Shown here: positions 43,052 to 51,582 of the stretch, one piece after another
Position numbering within the stretch: position 1 is the first letter of the stretch
How the letters are laid out: every line of letters starts with the position of its first letter
Source of the DNA: CBDBBY01 sp965203215
GTDB taxonomy: Bacteria > Pseudomonadota > Alphaproteobacteria > Rhodobacterales > Rhodobacteraceae
Length of the DNA: 64,000 nt
NCBI GenBank assembly: GCA_965203215.1
Contig: CBDBBY010000001.1
Coordinates: 1,674,001-1,738,000, forward strand
Direction: 5' to 3'
The notes under the pieces: generated by a model
What the model was told of the DNA's origin: nothing
Seen by the model: the letters and a program-made list of their open reading frames with translations, nothing else
The model's database searches: none
Translations under genes and position numbers: made by a program

Positions 43052-43454
43052 TTCGGCCTGCCGTCAAGTTCGTTTTTTTCCCACAGCTCTCCCAGACTGT
43101 ATTCGGAAAGCCGGTCCTTTAGTTGATCAGATTCAAGGCGGAAAAACTCAGATCTTCCATTTTGCTGTTCGACGAAGATAACTTGGTCAGGTTCAAATTG
43201 GTCCAACAATATCGGCGACTGAGTAGAAATCAGCAGCTGCACTTCCTTCGAAGCAGAGCGTATCATTGCACCGAGCACGCTTATCGCGGAGGGATGCAGG
43301 CCCAGTTCAGGCTCGTCCATTAGAATTATAGACGGCCTTAATTCCTCCGGTTGAAGGAGCAAAGTTGCGAGTGCCAAAAAACGAAGCGACCCATCGGATA
43401 AACTCGACACATCAAAGTAAGAATCAGACTCCTTATGCTTCCATTCCAGCCTAA
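43048..43454 (-). pseudogene. AAA ATPase, C-terminal part (split by IS element)
   Basis: C-terminal ~135 residues of the ATPase whose N-terminal part lies at 44436-45129. It contains RLEWKHKESDSYFDV, the signature-like SSLSDGSLRFLALATLL, Walker B SIILMDEPELGLHP and switch region LLISTQSPILLDQF, ending SLGELWEKNELDGRPK, an ending common in ATPases followed by DUF4276. It has no start of its own. Confidence 0.8.
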
Positions 43455-44435
43455 GAGTATGAACGGAAATTCATGAATCCGATTTTATTATTTATTGTCA
43501 GCATGTTGCGGCCCTTGCGATCCGGCGCATCATGAACCGGCACGCGGCCAGCTGCGCCCACGCCAGAGAGCTCTCCAAGCTCCGCTCGTAGTCCTTCGCC
43601 AGACGCCGGCAGCGCGACATCCAGGCGAAGGTCCGCTCCACGACCCAGCGGCGGTAGAGAACCGTGAAGCCTTTGACATCTTTGGGTTTTTTGACGATCT
43701 CAAGATCGGATCCGATGCCGAGCTTCTTGAGCGCGGACGCCAGCTTCTTTCCTTGATATCCGCCGTCCGCCCAGATTTTCTTGACATGCGGCGCCGTCTC
43801 CAGCACTCCGAGGATCACGGCCGGAGCTCCGTCCCGATCCTGCACCGAAGCCGCGTGGACGGCGAGTCCGAGCGGGAGCCCCAAAACGTCGACGACGAGG
43901 TGGCGCTTGCGCCCCTTGACCTTCTTGCCCGCGTCGTAGCCCGAAGGCCCGCCGCTCTCCGTCGTCTTCACCGACTGAGTGTCGATCGCCGCCGCTGTCG
44001 GGTTCGCGGAGCGTCCGGCCAGCTTGCGCCCGAGGGCGCGAAACTTGTCCATCATCCGGGCGAAGACCCCTTCGCGACACCAGAGATAGAAATAATACTG
44101 GACCGTTGTAACTGCTGGAAAACAATGAGGAATTGCCCGCCACTGGCATCCGGTGTCGCGCACGTACTGGATCGCGTTGAACACCTCCCGGAGGTCGGTC
44201 TTGCGGGGGCGTCCTCTCTTGGCCGAAGGCGGAAGACACGGCTTGACCAAATTCCATTCCTCATCCGTCAAATCGCTTTCAAACCGATCCCGAGGGCGTG
44301 TATACTCGGTTTTGGTGGTCTCGTTCCAAGGCATGTCAGGCATCCTTTTGTCGGTTTCAGAGTTGACAAAAGATACCACATCTTGGCGAGGCCACTCAAT
44401 ATCTAGGCGAAGCTGCTGAATTTCCGTTCAAGCTC
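43455..44435 (-). mobile_element. IS5-family insertion sequence (IS1031-like group), 981 bp, inside an ATPase gene
   Basis: Terminal inverted repeats GAGTATGAACGGAAATTCA (43455-43473) and the complement of 44417-44435, GAGCTTGAACGGAAATTCA, agree at 17 of 19 positions. Both sides are flanked by TAA (43452-43454 and 44436-44438), a 3-bp TNA target duplication as expected for the IS1031 group. One transposase gene fills the element. Removing the element and one TAA rejoins the ATPase frame exactly, which confirms the boundaries. Confidence 0.9.
43498..44343 (-). CDS. IS5-family DDE transposase
   Basis: 281 residues from ATG 44343 (twelve in-frame codons upstream are possible). N-terminal DUF4096-type region: LTDEEWNLVKPCLPPSAKRG and VFNAIQYVRDTGCQWRAIP. 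DDE core: AAIDTQSVKT (first Asp), KKIWADGGYQG (second Asp) and the YREK-like RRWVVERTFAWMSRCRRLAKD (Glu). The frame is intact from end to end, so the element may still be active. GC-rich, unlike the ATPase it sits in. Confidence 0.92.
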   Translation of the reverse strand: MPDMPWNETTKTEYTRPRDRFESDLTDEEWNLVKPCLPPSAKRGRPRKTDLREVFNAIQYVRDTGCQWRAIPHCFPAVTTVQYYFYLWCREGVFARMMDKFRALGRKLAGRSANPTAAAIDTQSVKTTESGGPSGYDAGKKVKGRKRHLVVDVLGLPLGLAVHAASVQDRDGAPAVILGVLETAPHVKKIWADGGYQGKKLASALKKLGIGSDLEIVKKPKDVKGFTVLYRRWVVERTFAWMSRCRRLAKDYERSLESSLAWAQLAACRFMMRRIARAATC

Positions 44436-45129
44436 TAATGGTTTCCCTACCCAATGCGCGAGGCTCAAGAACGAAGTCCAGGAAAAATGGCGCAATGCGA
44501 CGCATGGTATTTCGGATGAGTTTGTATTCAACTATGTGTAATTCCTTCAACCGATATAGAAATGAGGCGAGGTTTGAGCCGTCACCGCGCAAGAATCGAT
44601 TATCATCAATATTGGAAAGTTTCTTGAGAGGCGATGAGAAACCTGTATCGTGGAAATGATACACGCGCCAACTCTTTAATGCCAACTTGACATGCTTCGT
44701 TACTCTTCTCGTGTCGGATTGACTGATTCCGGCTTCCCCTCCACTAGATTCAAAACCCTGTTCGTAAGGTTCTTCATACTTCTCCTTGTTCCAAAAATAG
44801 GCATACTCATCTACCGGAACCAATCCGTTTGACGGTGTCGGCTCCAATGATATTTCGTACTGGCTTACATCAGAGTTGAAGAAGACGTGCAGCCTAATTT
44901 CTCTTGTCGATTTAGTGCCGAAATGTAGCAGGCGATCCGCTCCATCATTAATCCTAACATACCGGACCAGACTGCCTTCCACGATTTTTCTAAGGAGCGT
45001 GAAGGCTTCAATAAAGTTGGATTTACCTGACCCATTTCCTCCAATCAGGACGTTAATGGGTTTAATATCCAAAACGGTGGACGAAATGCTCTTGAAGCCT
45101 TCAACTTTTATCTTGTCCAAACGGTTCAT
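44428..45129 (-). pseudogene. AAA ATPase, N-terminal part (split by IS element)
   Basis: Encodes MNRLDKIKVEGFKSISSTV, Walker A GGNGSGKSN (about residues 31-39) and a further ~190 residues, ending RALGRETI at the IS border; the last two codons come from the IS. Joined to the 43048-43454 part it would give an AAA_21-type ATPase of about 365 residues. AT-rich. It follows the truncated nuclease gene by about 80 bp on the same strand. Confidence 0.85.
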
Positions 45130-45211
45130 TCGATTCTTCTTTCCAAGGATCCTCTCAGATTTGACACAAGGGCCTCGGCCTCCGACGTCTAGGATTGTGT
45201 TACCTTACTCT

Positions 45212-45796
45212 TTAGAACAAAATTGTGAATAATGGTGAATTCCCGTTTATTTCAGTAGCCACATAGGCAAGATACGTGGTTTCTTCACGGGAGTCGCCAA
45301 AATTTCTATTGTGGGAGGATTTGATGAACAAAGGCCGGGCCAATGCGAAATCATGATCCTTCTTACGAATGGTCAAGCCACCACCCGCTTCAGTATTCTG
45401 TAGATTCGAATTGAAATACACTTGTGCTAAAGCTTTCGTCGGACCGAGGTGCGATTCGTGAAACGTTTCGCAATCTGGAAAGCGGCCGTTGACCAATATG
45501 GGCAGGAACTCTTCTAGGATCGTGTTGTCTAGCTTGAGTTGGCTCTTGTCCCTGTAAAGGAATTCATTTGGACTGTCGAAGACAAAATCGAGATCAATCC
45601 AGTTCTTGTAGCAATTGAGGGCCTCGACTAAACGTTGGACCAATTCCTCGCCGCCCTTAACTATTTCTTTGCTTTCCAATATCCATTCTTCATACTTCTT
45701 TATCGCAACTTCGAGACCGTCCTTGTCACTATCGGGTAGTTTATCATTCTCGCGGAGGGCTTTGAGTTGGTGGCCATGCGGAGTAGGAAATGTCAT
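45212..45796 (-). CDS. Bpu10I-like restriction endonuclease, C-terminally truncated
   Basis: 194 residues resembling the RE_Bpu10I family: TPHGHQLKALRENDKLPDSD, KKYEEWILESKEIVKG, VEALNCYKNWIDLDFVFDS, FLYRDKSQLKLDNTILEEFL and late ALARPLFIKSSHNRNF. Full-length members continue well past the TYLAYVATEI motif, which carries a conserved Glu; here the frame goes EINGNSPLFTILF and stops, so the C-terminal third is missing. A possible tail (EALVSNLRGSLERRIE) sits just before the ATPase start, suggesting internal loss. The start overlaps the methyltransferase by 4 bp. Probably inactive as a nuclease. Family call from memory of its motifs. Confidence 0.65.
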   Translation of the reverse strand: MTFPTPHGHQLKALRENDKLPDSDKDGLEVAIKKYEEWILESKEIVKGGEELVQRLVEALNCYKNWIDLDFVFDSPNEFLYRDKSQLKLDNTILEEFLPILVNGRFPDCETFHESHLGPTKALAQVYFNSNLQNTEAGGGLTIRKKDHDFALARPLFIKSSHNRNFGDSREETTYLAYVATEINGNSPLFTILF

Positions 45797-47046
45797 GGGC
45801 AGTTGACCGAGGCGGAAAAGACATCCGGATCGGGCATTGGAGAAGGCGCGATTTCTTCAAGCCGATCCATCGCATGCTGTATTCCAGTGCGTTCCTGCAA
45901 CGGCACGGAGCAACGGCTTGCCGATAGAACTTTCTTCGCGATTTTTCGAGAAACCGCCATGCACCATTCATCGTCCGGGACCTCCCCGGTCGAGCGAAAG
46001 TGCAGGATGTCTTCGTAGATATCCGTTCCGTAGCGGTTGCGGAACACGCGCTCCTGCCGCCTTTCGATCTTTAGTCCCACACCCTGTACCGCGACCTCCG
46101 TCACTATCTCGCCGTTGAAGAAGCGAGTGCCCCGTACAGAAGACTCGCGTCCCAGCACGAGGATCAGCCGCGCCCCGCGTCTTGCGACCCGCGCCATTTC
46201 TCGAAGGGCCAGTGACATGTCGAGGGAATACTGAACGACAGTGAGAAAACGGTTTCCCCGATTTTGGCGATTCGATCCAATCTCGGAACGAGCGACAGCG
46301 AGAACGTTCCAGTCCAGCGCTTCTGCCGACCGTCGATATTTTTGGTGATAGTTGTGAACGTTGATGTAGGGAGGTGAAGTAAGCACCAAATCGACAGTTC
46401 CTGATTCAATAGGTAAGGATCTCGCATCCGCGTGATGCACGGTGAGTTGCCTTATCGATTCTGGAAGGGAGCGAACGATCCGTTCAAGGCGGCTCCAAGT
46501 CCTGTGGACCGTCTCCGCATCCAAACACTCTCGGTGAAAATCGCACAGGATGACGAGCGCCGCCGCGAGGTTCTGGATGGGACCGGAGGACGATTCGCGC
46601 CACAGTTCGACAAGCGCGGACTCCAATGCGAAGCGGTCTGCAGGCTTTTGCTCGTCTTTGAAAAAAAGCGGCCCGTCGGGTCGGCTTACCGAATTGAAGA
46701 GTTTTTCTCGCAGCCCGCGGAGCAACGCTGTCCGCTCGACTGCGTTCAGATTTGCCAACCGGTAGACCCTTGCCAGAGCCACTGCGGCGGGGTTGATGTC
46801 AGCCCCGCAGGCCGGCAACTCAAGGCGCGCTGCTTCGACTAGCGATGTCCCGCTGCCGACAAAGGGATCCAATACGACTCCATTGCGCGGTGCGTATGCC
46901 GACAACAGTCTTTCGACGAGCTGCGGCGTGAACTGTCCAGCCCACGGGAAAGAATTGGTCCGTGACCTTTCAGCGATGTCGAGGGCACCATCGGGAAGCG
47001 ACGTCCGGTCCAAGGGAGTCGCGGCAAAGTTGTCGTGCAAGATCAT
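45793..47046 (-). CDS. Site-specific DNA methyltransferase (N4-cytosine or N6-adenine)
   Basis: 417-residue amino-methyltransferase. The AdoMet-binding motif I is LDPFVGSGTSLVEAA (residues 59-73) and the catalytic motif IV is TSPPYINVHNY (from 223), so the order is I then IV. SPPY is frequent in N4-cytosine enzymes, while N6-adenine is not excluded. The frame is intact, and the gene leads an operon of nuclease, ATPase and DUF4276. GC-richer than those following genes. It can still protect DNA although its nuclease partner is truncated. Confidence 0.85.
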   Translation of the reverse strand: MILHDNFAATPLDRTSLPDGALDIAERSRTNSFPWAGQFTPQLVERLLSAYAPRNGVVLDPFVGSGTSLVEAARLELPACGADINPAAVALARVYRLANLNAVERTALLRGLREKLFNSVSRPDGPLFFKDEQKPADRFALESALVELWRESSSGPIQNLAAALVILCDFHRECLDAETVHRTWSRLERIVRSLPESIRQLTVHHADARSLPIESGTVDLVLTSPPYINVHNYHQKYRRSAEALDWNVLAVARSEIGSNRQNRGNRFLTVVQYSLDMSLALREMARVARRGARLILVLGRESSVRGTRFFNGEIVTEVAVQGVGLKIERRQERVFRNRYGTDIYEDILHFRSTGEVPDDEWCMAVSRKIAKKVLSASRCSVPLQERTGIQHAMDRLEEIAPSPMPDPDVFSASVNCP

Positions 47047-47343
47047 GGCGGAGAGACTAATTCTGAAGCGAGCGATACCACCACTATTTGTACTATTTGA
47101 CGTTTCAATTTTGTGCTTAACATCTTTTCAGTCAACGCGCTTCGGGAGAACTTGCCCGTTATCAAGAGTTCGGGTCAGAACTGCTTGCGATCATGCAGGC
47201 GCGGATGAATTCTTGGAGCACAGGTTCAGCAGCCGTCCAATGAACATTCATGGCGAGCAAACGCAAGATACTGAATATTCTTCAAAAATTATCGATGAGA
47301 GGTGATAATCCAGAATTGGGTGTGACTTAGACAGCATTCGAAT

Positions 47344-47379
47344 TCAGACATTTGCATCCAGCAAATACTCTGGACTATT
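47344..47379 (-). pseudogene. PIN-type (VapC/FitB-like) toxin, start only
   Basis: Overlapping the antitoxin stop, the frame reads NSPEYLLDANV then TGA; after a one-codon gap another frame continues SEF. YLLDxNVxSE is the usual beginning of VapC/FitB toxins with their first active-site Asp. Nothing of the remaining ~120 residues can be recognised downstream, so the toxin is lost. Confidence 0.6.
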
Positions 47380-47635
47380 CGAGATTCGGCGCTGATCGAC
47401 GCTTGTAACGCGTGCGGAGCGGCACGAGCGACTCCGTTCTGGCCTCCGGAGCCAGCAGCATTGCTTTCAGACTTGGTCGTACGTTTTTCTGCAAGTTCCG
47501 CCACTCTTCTATCGAGAGCAGAACCGCCGTCTCGACGCCGCGTTTGGTCACGATCTGCGGACCTTCCCTGCAACTCGCTCCGAGAAATTCGCTGAACCGT
47601 GCTTTCGCCTCATAAACCTGCCAAGTCTTGCACAT
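47375..47635 (-). CDS. Phd/YefM-family antitoxin, orphan
   Basis: 86 residues: TWQVYEAKARFSEFLGAS, REGPQIVTKRGVETAVLLSI and EEWRNLQ form the Phd/YefM DNA-binding domain; the basic, proline-containing tail would bind the toxin. ATG 47635 follows AAAAGGAAAAGC and begins right at the conserved domain. The adjacent toxin is reduced to its first dozen codons. Confidence 0.8.
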   Translation of the reverse strand: MCKTWQVYEAKARFSEFLGASCREGPQIVTKRGVETAVLLSIEEWRNLQKNVRPSLKAMLLAPEARTESLVPLRTRYKRRSAPNLE

Positions 47636-47963
47636 GATGCTTTTCCTTTTGTTCTGACTAATTTTATGACTGGATTGATCTACTTCAAGTGGCTGTAAGT
47701 TGGCGCCTCCACGTGCAGTCGCCGTATTGATTACATGCAAAAATTCAGGGAGCATTTGACTTGGTCCGCAGCCGTGCAGCCGAAGCTGAACGCCTCTGGA
47801 AACCGCCTCCGTATTTCGGCCAAGCTACATTGCTCCCGCTCCGCAGCCGGCCTCGGCCGAGGCTGACAACTCGGCCTGCATCTTCACTCAGCCTCCCGCC
47901 CCTGGCACGTTTACCGTTCATCTGTTCAAACTCATGCTCGCCGACAAACACTGGGCAGTTCAT
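47636..47963. other. Intergenic, no gene supported
   Basis: About 330 bp between the antitoxin and exonuclease I; both neighbours lie on the minus strand. The few open frames have no protein-like character. Confidence 0.4.
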
Positions 47964-49337
47964 TCAAGTCAACTTCTTTTCGTCGTAGAATTCCCTCAGC
48001 CGGCCAATATCGGGCGCATTCATCGCTCCGCTGTTCTCTATTTCTTGAAGCTGCTTGTCCACCTCCGCGAAAGTCGTCCAGTTCGCATCGGCGGCGGTCG
48101 CATGCCACCGATTCCGCATTGCAGCGGTCGATTTTTGTACCAATTCCGGATCAAGCAGCTCGGGCCGATAGAGATAAACGAGCCGCAGACCGAGCTTCCT
48201 CAAGCGCGGGTCGTCCAGCCGACCCAGCATGCCGAAACGCTCCGGCCATGACGATTGCTGGAACGATTTAAGCAGAATCTGGTCTCTATCGCTGCAGAAA
48301 CGCGAATACAGCTGCTCTTCCACATAGGGGCTCTCCGCTTTATCGGCGAAGCGATTCGCCGTCGCAGCGCCGATCCTGTTTTTCAACTCTTCCATATTGG
48401 CCAAACGATTCGCGCGTTCTGCCACGACAGGTTCGACAACCTCAAGTTCGAAAAGCGACGGAAACCTATTTGCCGACACGGTCAACAATTTCCTTGGATT
48501 CGATTCCAGCGCGGTCACGATTTCCTCGTCGCTGGCGGCCGCCAGTTCCGCGGGATCGCAATGCTCAAGATCCAAAAAGGCTACGGCGTTCGTGTTGCCA
48601 AGGTTTCGTCCGGCGAAGGCTCCGATAACAGAGTACGGAGGCGACGCGCCGATTCTTTCAATCAAACGAAGCGGTCGGCCGCTATGCAGCATCTCGTTCA
48701 CCGATCTCTTGGAACGGTTCTGAAGCGCTCGATTCCAGACATCCGGAGCCTTGTCTCGGATGGTGCAGGCGATCTCGATCATTGCTCCCACATCGCCAAG
48801 GGCGTCATGGATGACGTGCTGCGTGAATCCGTTGGCTTGCGCCATGAGGCCAAGCCGAAAGGAATTGCGTCCGCTTTCGTCGATCGCCCAATTCAATGCG
48901 TCACGCGCGAGCACCCATACCGAATAAACGAGCGTCATTACATCCATTCTGTCGTTTCCGTCCATTTGCGTCAGGTACGGAGAGGGGTGCAGGTTCTGGT
49001 ACAGCGCCTGCCTCAGCATTTCCTCGTCGAACGAAATGCTGTTGTATCCGGTCCACGTGCAGGGCCCCCAGCGAGTGATCAGTTCGGCGATCGCTCCCGT
49101 GAACTCGAAAAAAGTCTGCCGGTTGGGGTCGGACAGATCCGCTGGAGTCATGCCGGTAACTGCCAAAACTGCCAAGGCCCCCGGCGCAGGCAGCAGATGC
49201 GGCGAAAGTCGGCACCGGATATTGAATTCATCCAGCGGCTCCAACTGATCGTCGGTCAGAATGGCCGCGAATTGGAGAGGCTGGTCGTAGGCCGGGTTGG
49301 TTCCGGATGTTTCAAGATCGTAAAATGCGAACGGCAT
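47964..49337 (-). CDS. sbcB: Exodeoxyribonuclease I-like DEDDh exonuclease
   Basis: 457-residue 3'-5' single-strand DNA exonuclease of the SbcB type. Exo motif I is FAFYDLETSGTNPAYDQPLQ with Asp7 and Glu9; motif II lies in WTGYNSISFDEEMLRQALYQ; motif III is HDALGDVGAMIEIA with the catalytic His/Asp pair. The C-terminal half shows the ExoI-specific region (ERFGMLGRLDDPRLRKLG). It participates in mismatch repair and recombination. The gene is complete, GC-rich and chromosomal in character, in contrast with the toxin-antitoxin remnants on both sides. Confidence 0.88.
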   Translation of the reverse strand: MPFAFYDLETSGTNPAYDQPLQFAAILTDDQLEPLDEFNIRCRLSPHLLPAPGALAVLAVTGMTPADLSDPNRQTFFEFTGAIAELITRWGPCTWTGYNSISFDEEMLRQALYQNLHPSPYLTQMDGNDRMDVMTLVYSVWVLARDALNWAIDESGRNSFRLGLMAQANGFTQHVIHDALGDVGAMIEIACTIRDKAPDVWNRALQNRSKRSVNEMLHSGRPLRLIERIGASPPYSVIGAFAGRNLGNTNAVAFLDLEHCDPAELAAASDEEIVTALESNPRKLLTVSANRFPSLFELEVVEPVVAERANRLANMEELKNRIGAATANRFADKAESPYVEEQLYSRFCSDRDQILLKSFQQSSWPERFGMLGRLDDPRLRKLGLRLVYLYRPELLDPELVQKSTAAMRNRWHATAADANWTTFAEVDKQLQEIENSGAMNAPDIGRLREFYDEKKLT

Positions 49338-49586
49338 GTCTCATTTCGTCATTATTCGTCCCAAGCTCCGCAACTGTCCCGCTCCGGGCAAGGCGGAATC
49401 CTTCCATTTTCTGCCTCCGAGTGCTGCTCTTCATCGTTGTTTGAACGAAGAGTGGCATCATGCGGCGGAAATGAAAAACAGAAATTTCAAGGGCGAAGGC
49501 CCCGCAATCTGGCTGCACTGCATTGACATTGTGGGTACAAATACAAAGTAGTCATGGTTCATCAAAAACGGATCAGCGTACCCAAA

Positions 49587-49877
49587 ATGTCTGTGAAAAT
49601 TTCAGATGACGCTGCGACAAAGGCAAGCATCTATCTCAGGATCGACCCGCGTTCCCGGCAGTTGATTGACGATGCAGCGCGGGCGCTTGGAAAAACCCGC
49701 ACGGAATACATGGTTGAAACCGCACGCCGTCAGGCAATCGATGTTCTTCTGGACCGACGTCTCATTGAACTCGAAACGGCAAGCTTCGAAAGTTTTGCGG
49801 CTGCCTTGGATACGCCATCTGCGCCCGGTCCCAAGTTGCAGGCGCTGATGTCCCGCAAACCCGCTTGGGAAGGGTGA
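49587..49877 (+). CDS. DUF1778/TacA-type antitoxin
   Basis: 96-residue ribbon-helix-helix antitoxin: ASIYLRIDPRSRQLIDDAAR then ALGKTRTEYMVETARRQAID matches TacA/DUF1778 (i.lR..p..k.lid.AA...g.s.tefi...a...A). ATG 49587 starts at the conserved region. TacA neutralises a GNAT acetyltransferase toxin that blocks translation by acetylating aminoacyl-tRNA; the corresponding toxin sequence follows but is broken, so the antitoxin is orphan. Confidence 0.8.
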   Translation: MSVKISDDAATKASIYLRIDPRSRQLIDDAARALGKTRTEYMVETARRQAIDVLLDRRLIELETASFESFAAALDTPSAPGPKLQALMSRKPAWEG

Positions 49878-49939
49878 ACGATCAAGTGGAGCAACTAACG
49901 AGATGGGCGAGCCTGCAGCACTAGTGGCAGCTTCAACAC

Positions 49940-50110
49940 ACAAGAGTCCCTTTGATGCTTGCCGGCTCCGGTGCGGCATCTGCGATTCCATCAGGCGGAT
50001 TGATAAGCCGCGTTTGCAATTCATTGAACTGTACAACGAGAAAAAGGCGAAGCCGTTCAAATGGGCGGCCAGCTCGGATCGGCTCGTCGCCGCCCGTCAA
50101 AGAGGGTTTC
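49940..50110 (+). mobile_element. IS630-family transposase C-terminal remnant
   Basis: The frame contains RRIDKPRLQFIELYNEKKAK then PFKWAASSDRL, the C-terminal signature of IS630/Tc1-like transposases (F...YN...AKPF.W). Only this tail is left; no catalytic domain or clear inverted repeats are visible. It lies between the antitoxin and the conserved start of the acetyltransferase toxin. Confidence 0.55.
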
Positions 50111-50112
50111 AA

Positions 50113-50628
50113 ATAACTCGAACAAGCCACTAGAAGCCCTTCAGGACACACATAATTTCAGCGGGTTTGATTGCGGTGAGCCAGCGCTGAACACTTGGCT
50201 GCAGCAGCGCACGCTCAAAAACGAGAGCAGATATTCGCATACCTATGTGGTCTGCGATAACGCCAAGGTCGTCACCTACGTGTCTATCTCTGCGGGCTCT
50301 GTAGAGTGCGCCGACGCTCCAAAAAAGATGCGTCGAAACGACCCGACAATATCCCCGTGTCCATTATTGGCCCACTGGCCCTGTCACCAAGCCACGACGG
50401 TCAAGGATTGAGCCGCGATCTTTTGAGCGGTGCACTGCGCCGCATCCCCTTGGCATCGCAAACCACGGAATCGCCGCCGTCTTCATCCACGCCAAGGATG
50501 ACGGTGTGAAAGGCTTCTACTTGTCCTGCGCCGAGTTGATTGAATTTCCCGAGGACAGCCATATCCTTTTTCTGCTGATGGAAACGCTTGTCGCAACTTT
50601 CATCCACATCGGCGCATTTGACGAATGA
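50113..50628 (+). pseudogene. GNAT-family toxin (TacT-like), frameshifted and displaced from its start
   Basis: Pieces in different frames line up with TacT: HNFSGFDCGEPALNTWLQQR, SRYSHTYVVCDNAKVVTYVS, then after a shift IPVSIIGPLALSPSHDGQGL and SRDLLSGALRRI, then after another GIAAVFIHAKDDGVKGFY and LIEFPEDSHILFLLMETLV. The acetyl-CoA loop (Q/RxxGxG/A) appears in the GQGLSRDLL segment. At least two indels separate the pieces, and IS630-like DNA sits where the first residues should be. Confidence 0.75.
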
Positions 50629-50746
50629 ACTAGGCCAAACGTAGAAGAGAGCGGCTATCCCGCGTTTCCGAAGCCTTCGGTGAGATGCTCTACGAAAACA
50701 CTTCCTTGCGCTGGTTGCGCCCGCCCCGGAAATCGAAGACGCCTAT

Positions 50747-51109
50747 ATGGCCAAGCTTACGGGCAATGAGAGTTTGGAAGACTTCTCTCAGGTTGTGCCC
50801 CAAACCTATCGCGTCGAAATAGGCGGCAGGATGTTCCACGTCCGCTTTGCCCTCGGTGATGGCGAAAGCTTAAGCGCGGGCGGCTCTGCCTTGATTGCCC
50901 GGCTGGGCTTGGAAACCCAAAACGGTCAGCTCCATGTCGTCCCAGCTTCTCACAAAGACGTCACTTGGGACATCGTCTTGCGCCACCTTCGTAGCTTCGG
51001 CGGACAGACGCAGCTTTTCGTCATTCCCGATCCCGACACCAATAACGCCGGCGTCGCAGAAATGCACTATTCCAAGCACATTCGTTCCTTCGGGTCCGAT
51101 GGCGAGTAA
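50747..51109 (+). CDS. Hypothetical protein (may be part of a decayed gene)
   Basis: 120 residues, not recognised. Composition is protein-like (YRVEIGGRMFHVRFALGDGE; VTWDIVLRHLRSFGGQTQLF). There is no clear ribosome site, and protein-like text continues in other frames both upstream (50640-50750) and downstream, so this may be one open piece of a longer, broken gene. Confidence 0.35.
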   Translation: MAKLTGNESLEDFSQVVPQTYRVEIGGRMFHVRFALGDGESLSAGGSALIARLGLETQNGQLHVVPASHKDVTWDIVLRHLRSFGGQTQLFVIPDPDTNNAGVAEMHYSKHIRSFGSDGE

Positions 51110-51582
51110 CTCCGCGGGCTGACATCCGCTGAACGCCGTCGGATACGCGAGCGGACGGTAGTCCTGCAAGATCGTCCCCCGGCATTGAACGCGATGACGC
51201 GCTTTGGATATTCGGGGTGATGACAACCGCGGGGGCTATGCGCTCCGCGTGGCCGTTTGGAACGGTCGCCGCAACTATGCCCATGAATTCCCCAAAGACC
51301 CTTTGTCCAAGGTCGGCGGCGATCACATTGCCTTGGCGCAGGTCGATGCACCTTTAGGGACCAAAGGCCGTTCCTCACTCGATCTCACACACAAAAGCTC
51401 TCACAAGACTTTGACGGTGTCATCCATTGGGCGCGCGATACCGAGACCTATCAATCGATCATCGCATCCTTAATTCATCTTGACATTCAATCAGTCAGAC
51501 CGGCAACGGTTCTGGAAGGATCGGAGCTGGAAGTTGTCATCTTTGCTGCCGACCCCGGCGAGACCAAGTAGCGAGGCGGCGC
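51110..51582 (+). other. Decayed coding sequence, family unknown
   Basis: Protein-like text appears in changing frames: GGYALRVAVWNGRRNYAHEF near 51230, and LSQDFDGVIHWARDTETYQS then SVRPATVLEGSELEVVIFAA ending with TAG at 51571, 12 bp before the Abi_C-type gene. I cannot name the family. The last piece could be the 3' end of a gene once cotranscribed with the Abi-like gene. Confidence 0.35.
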
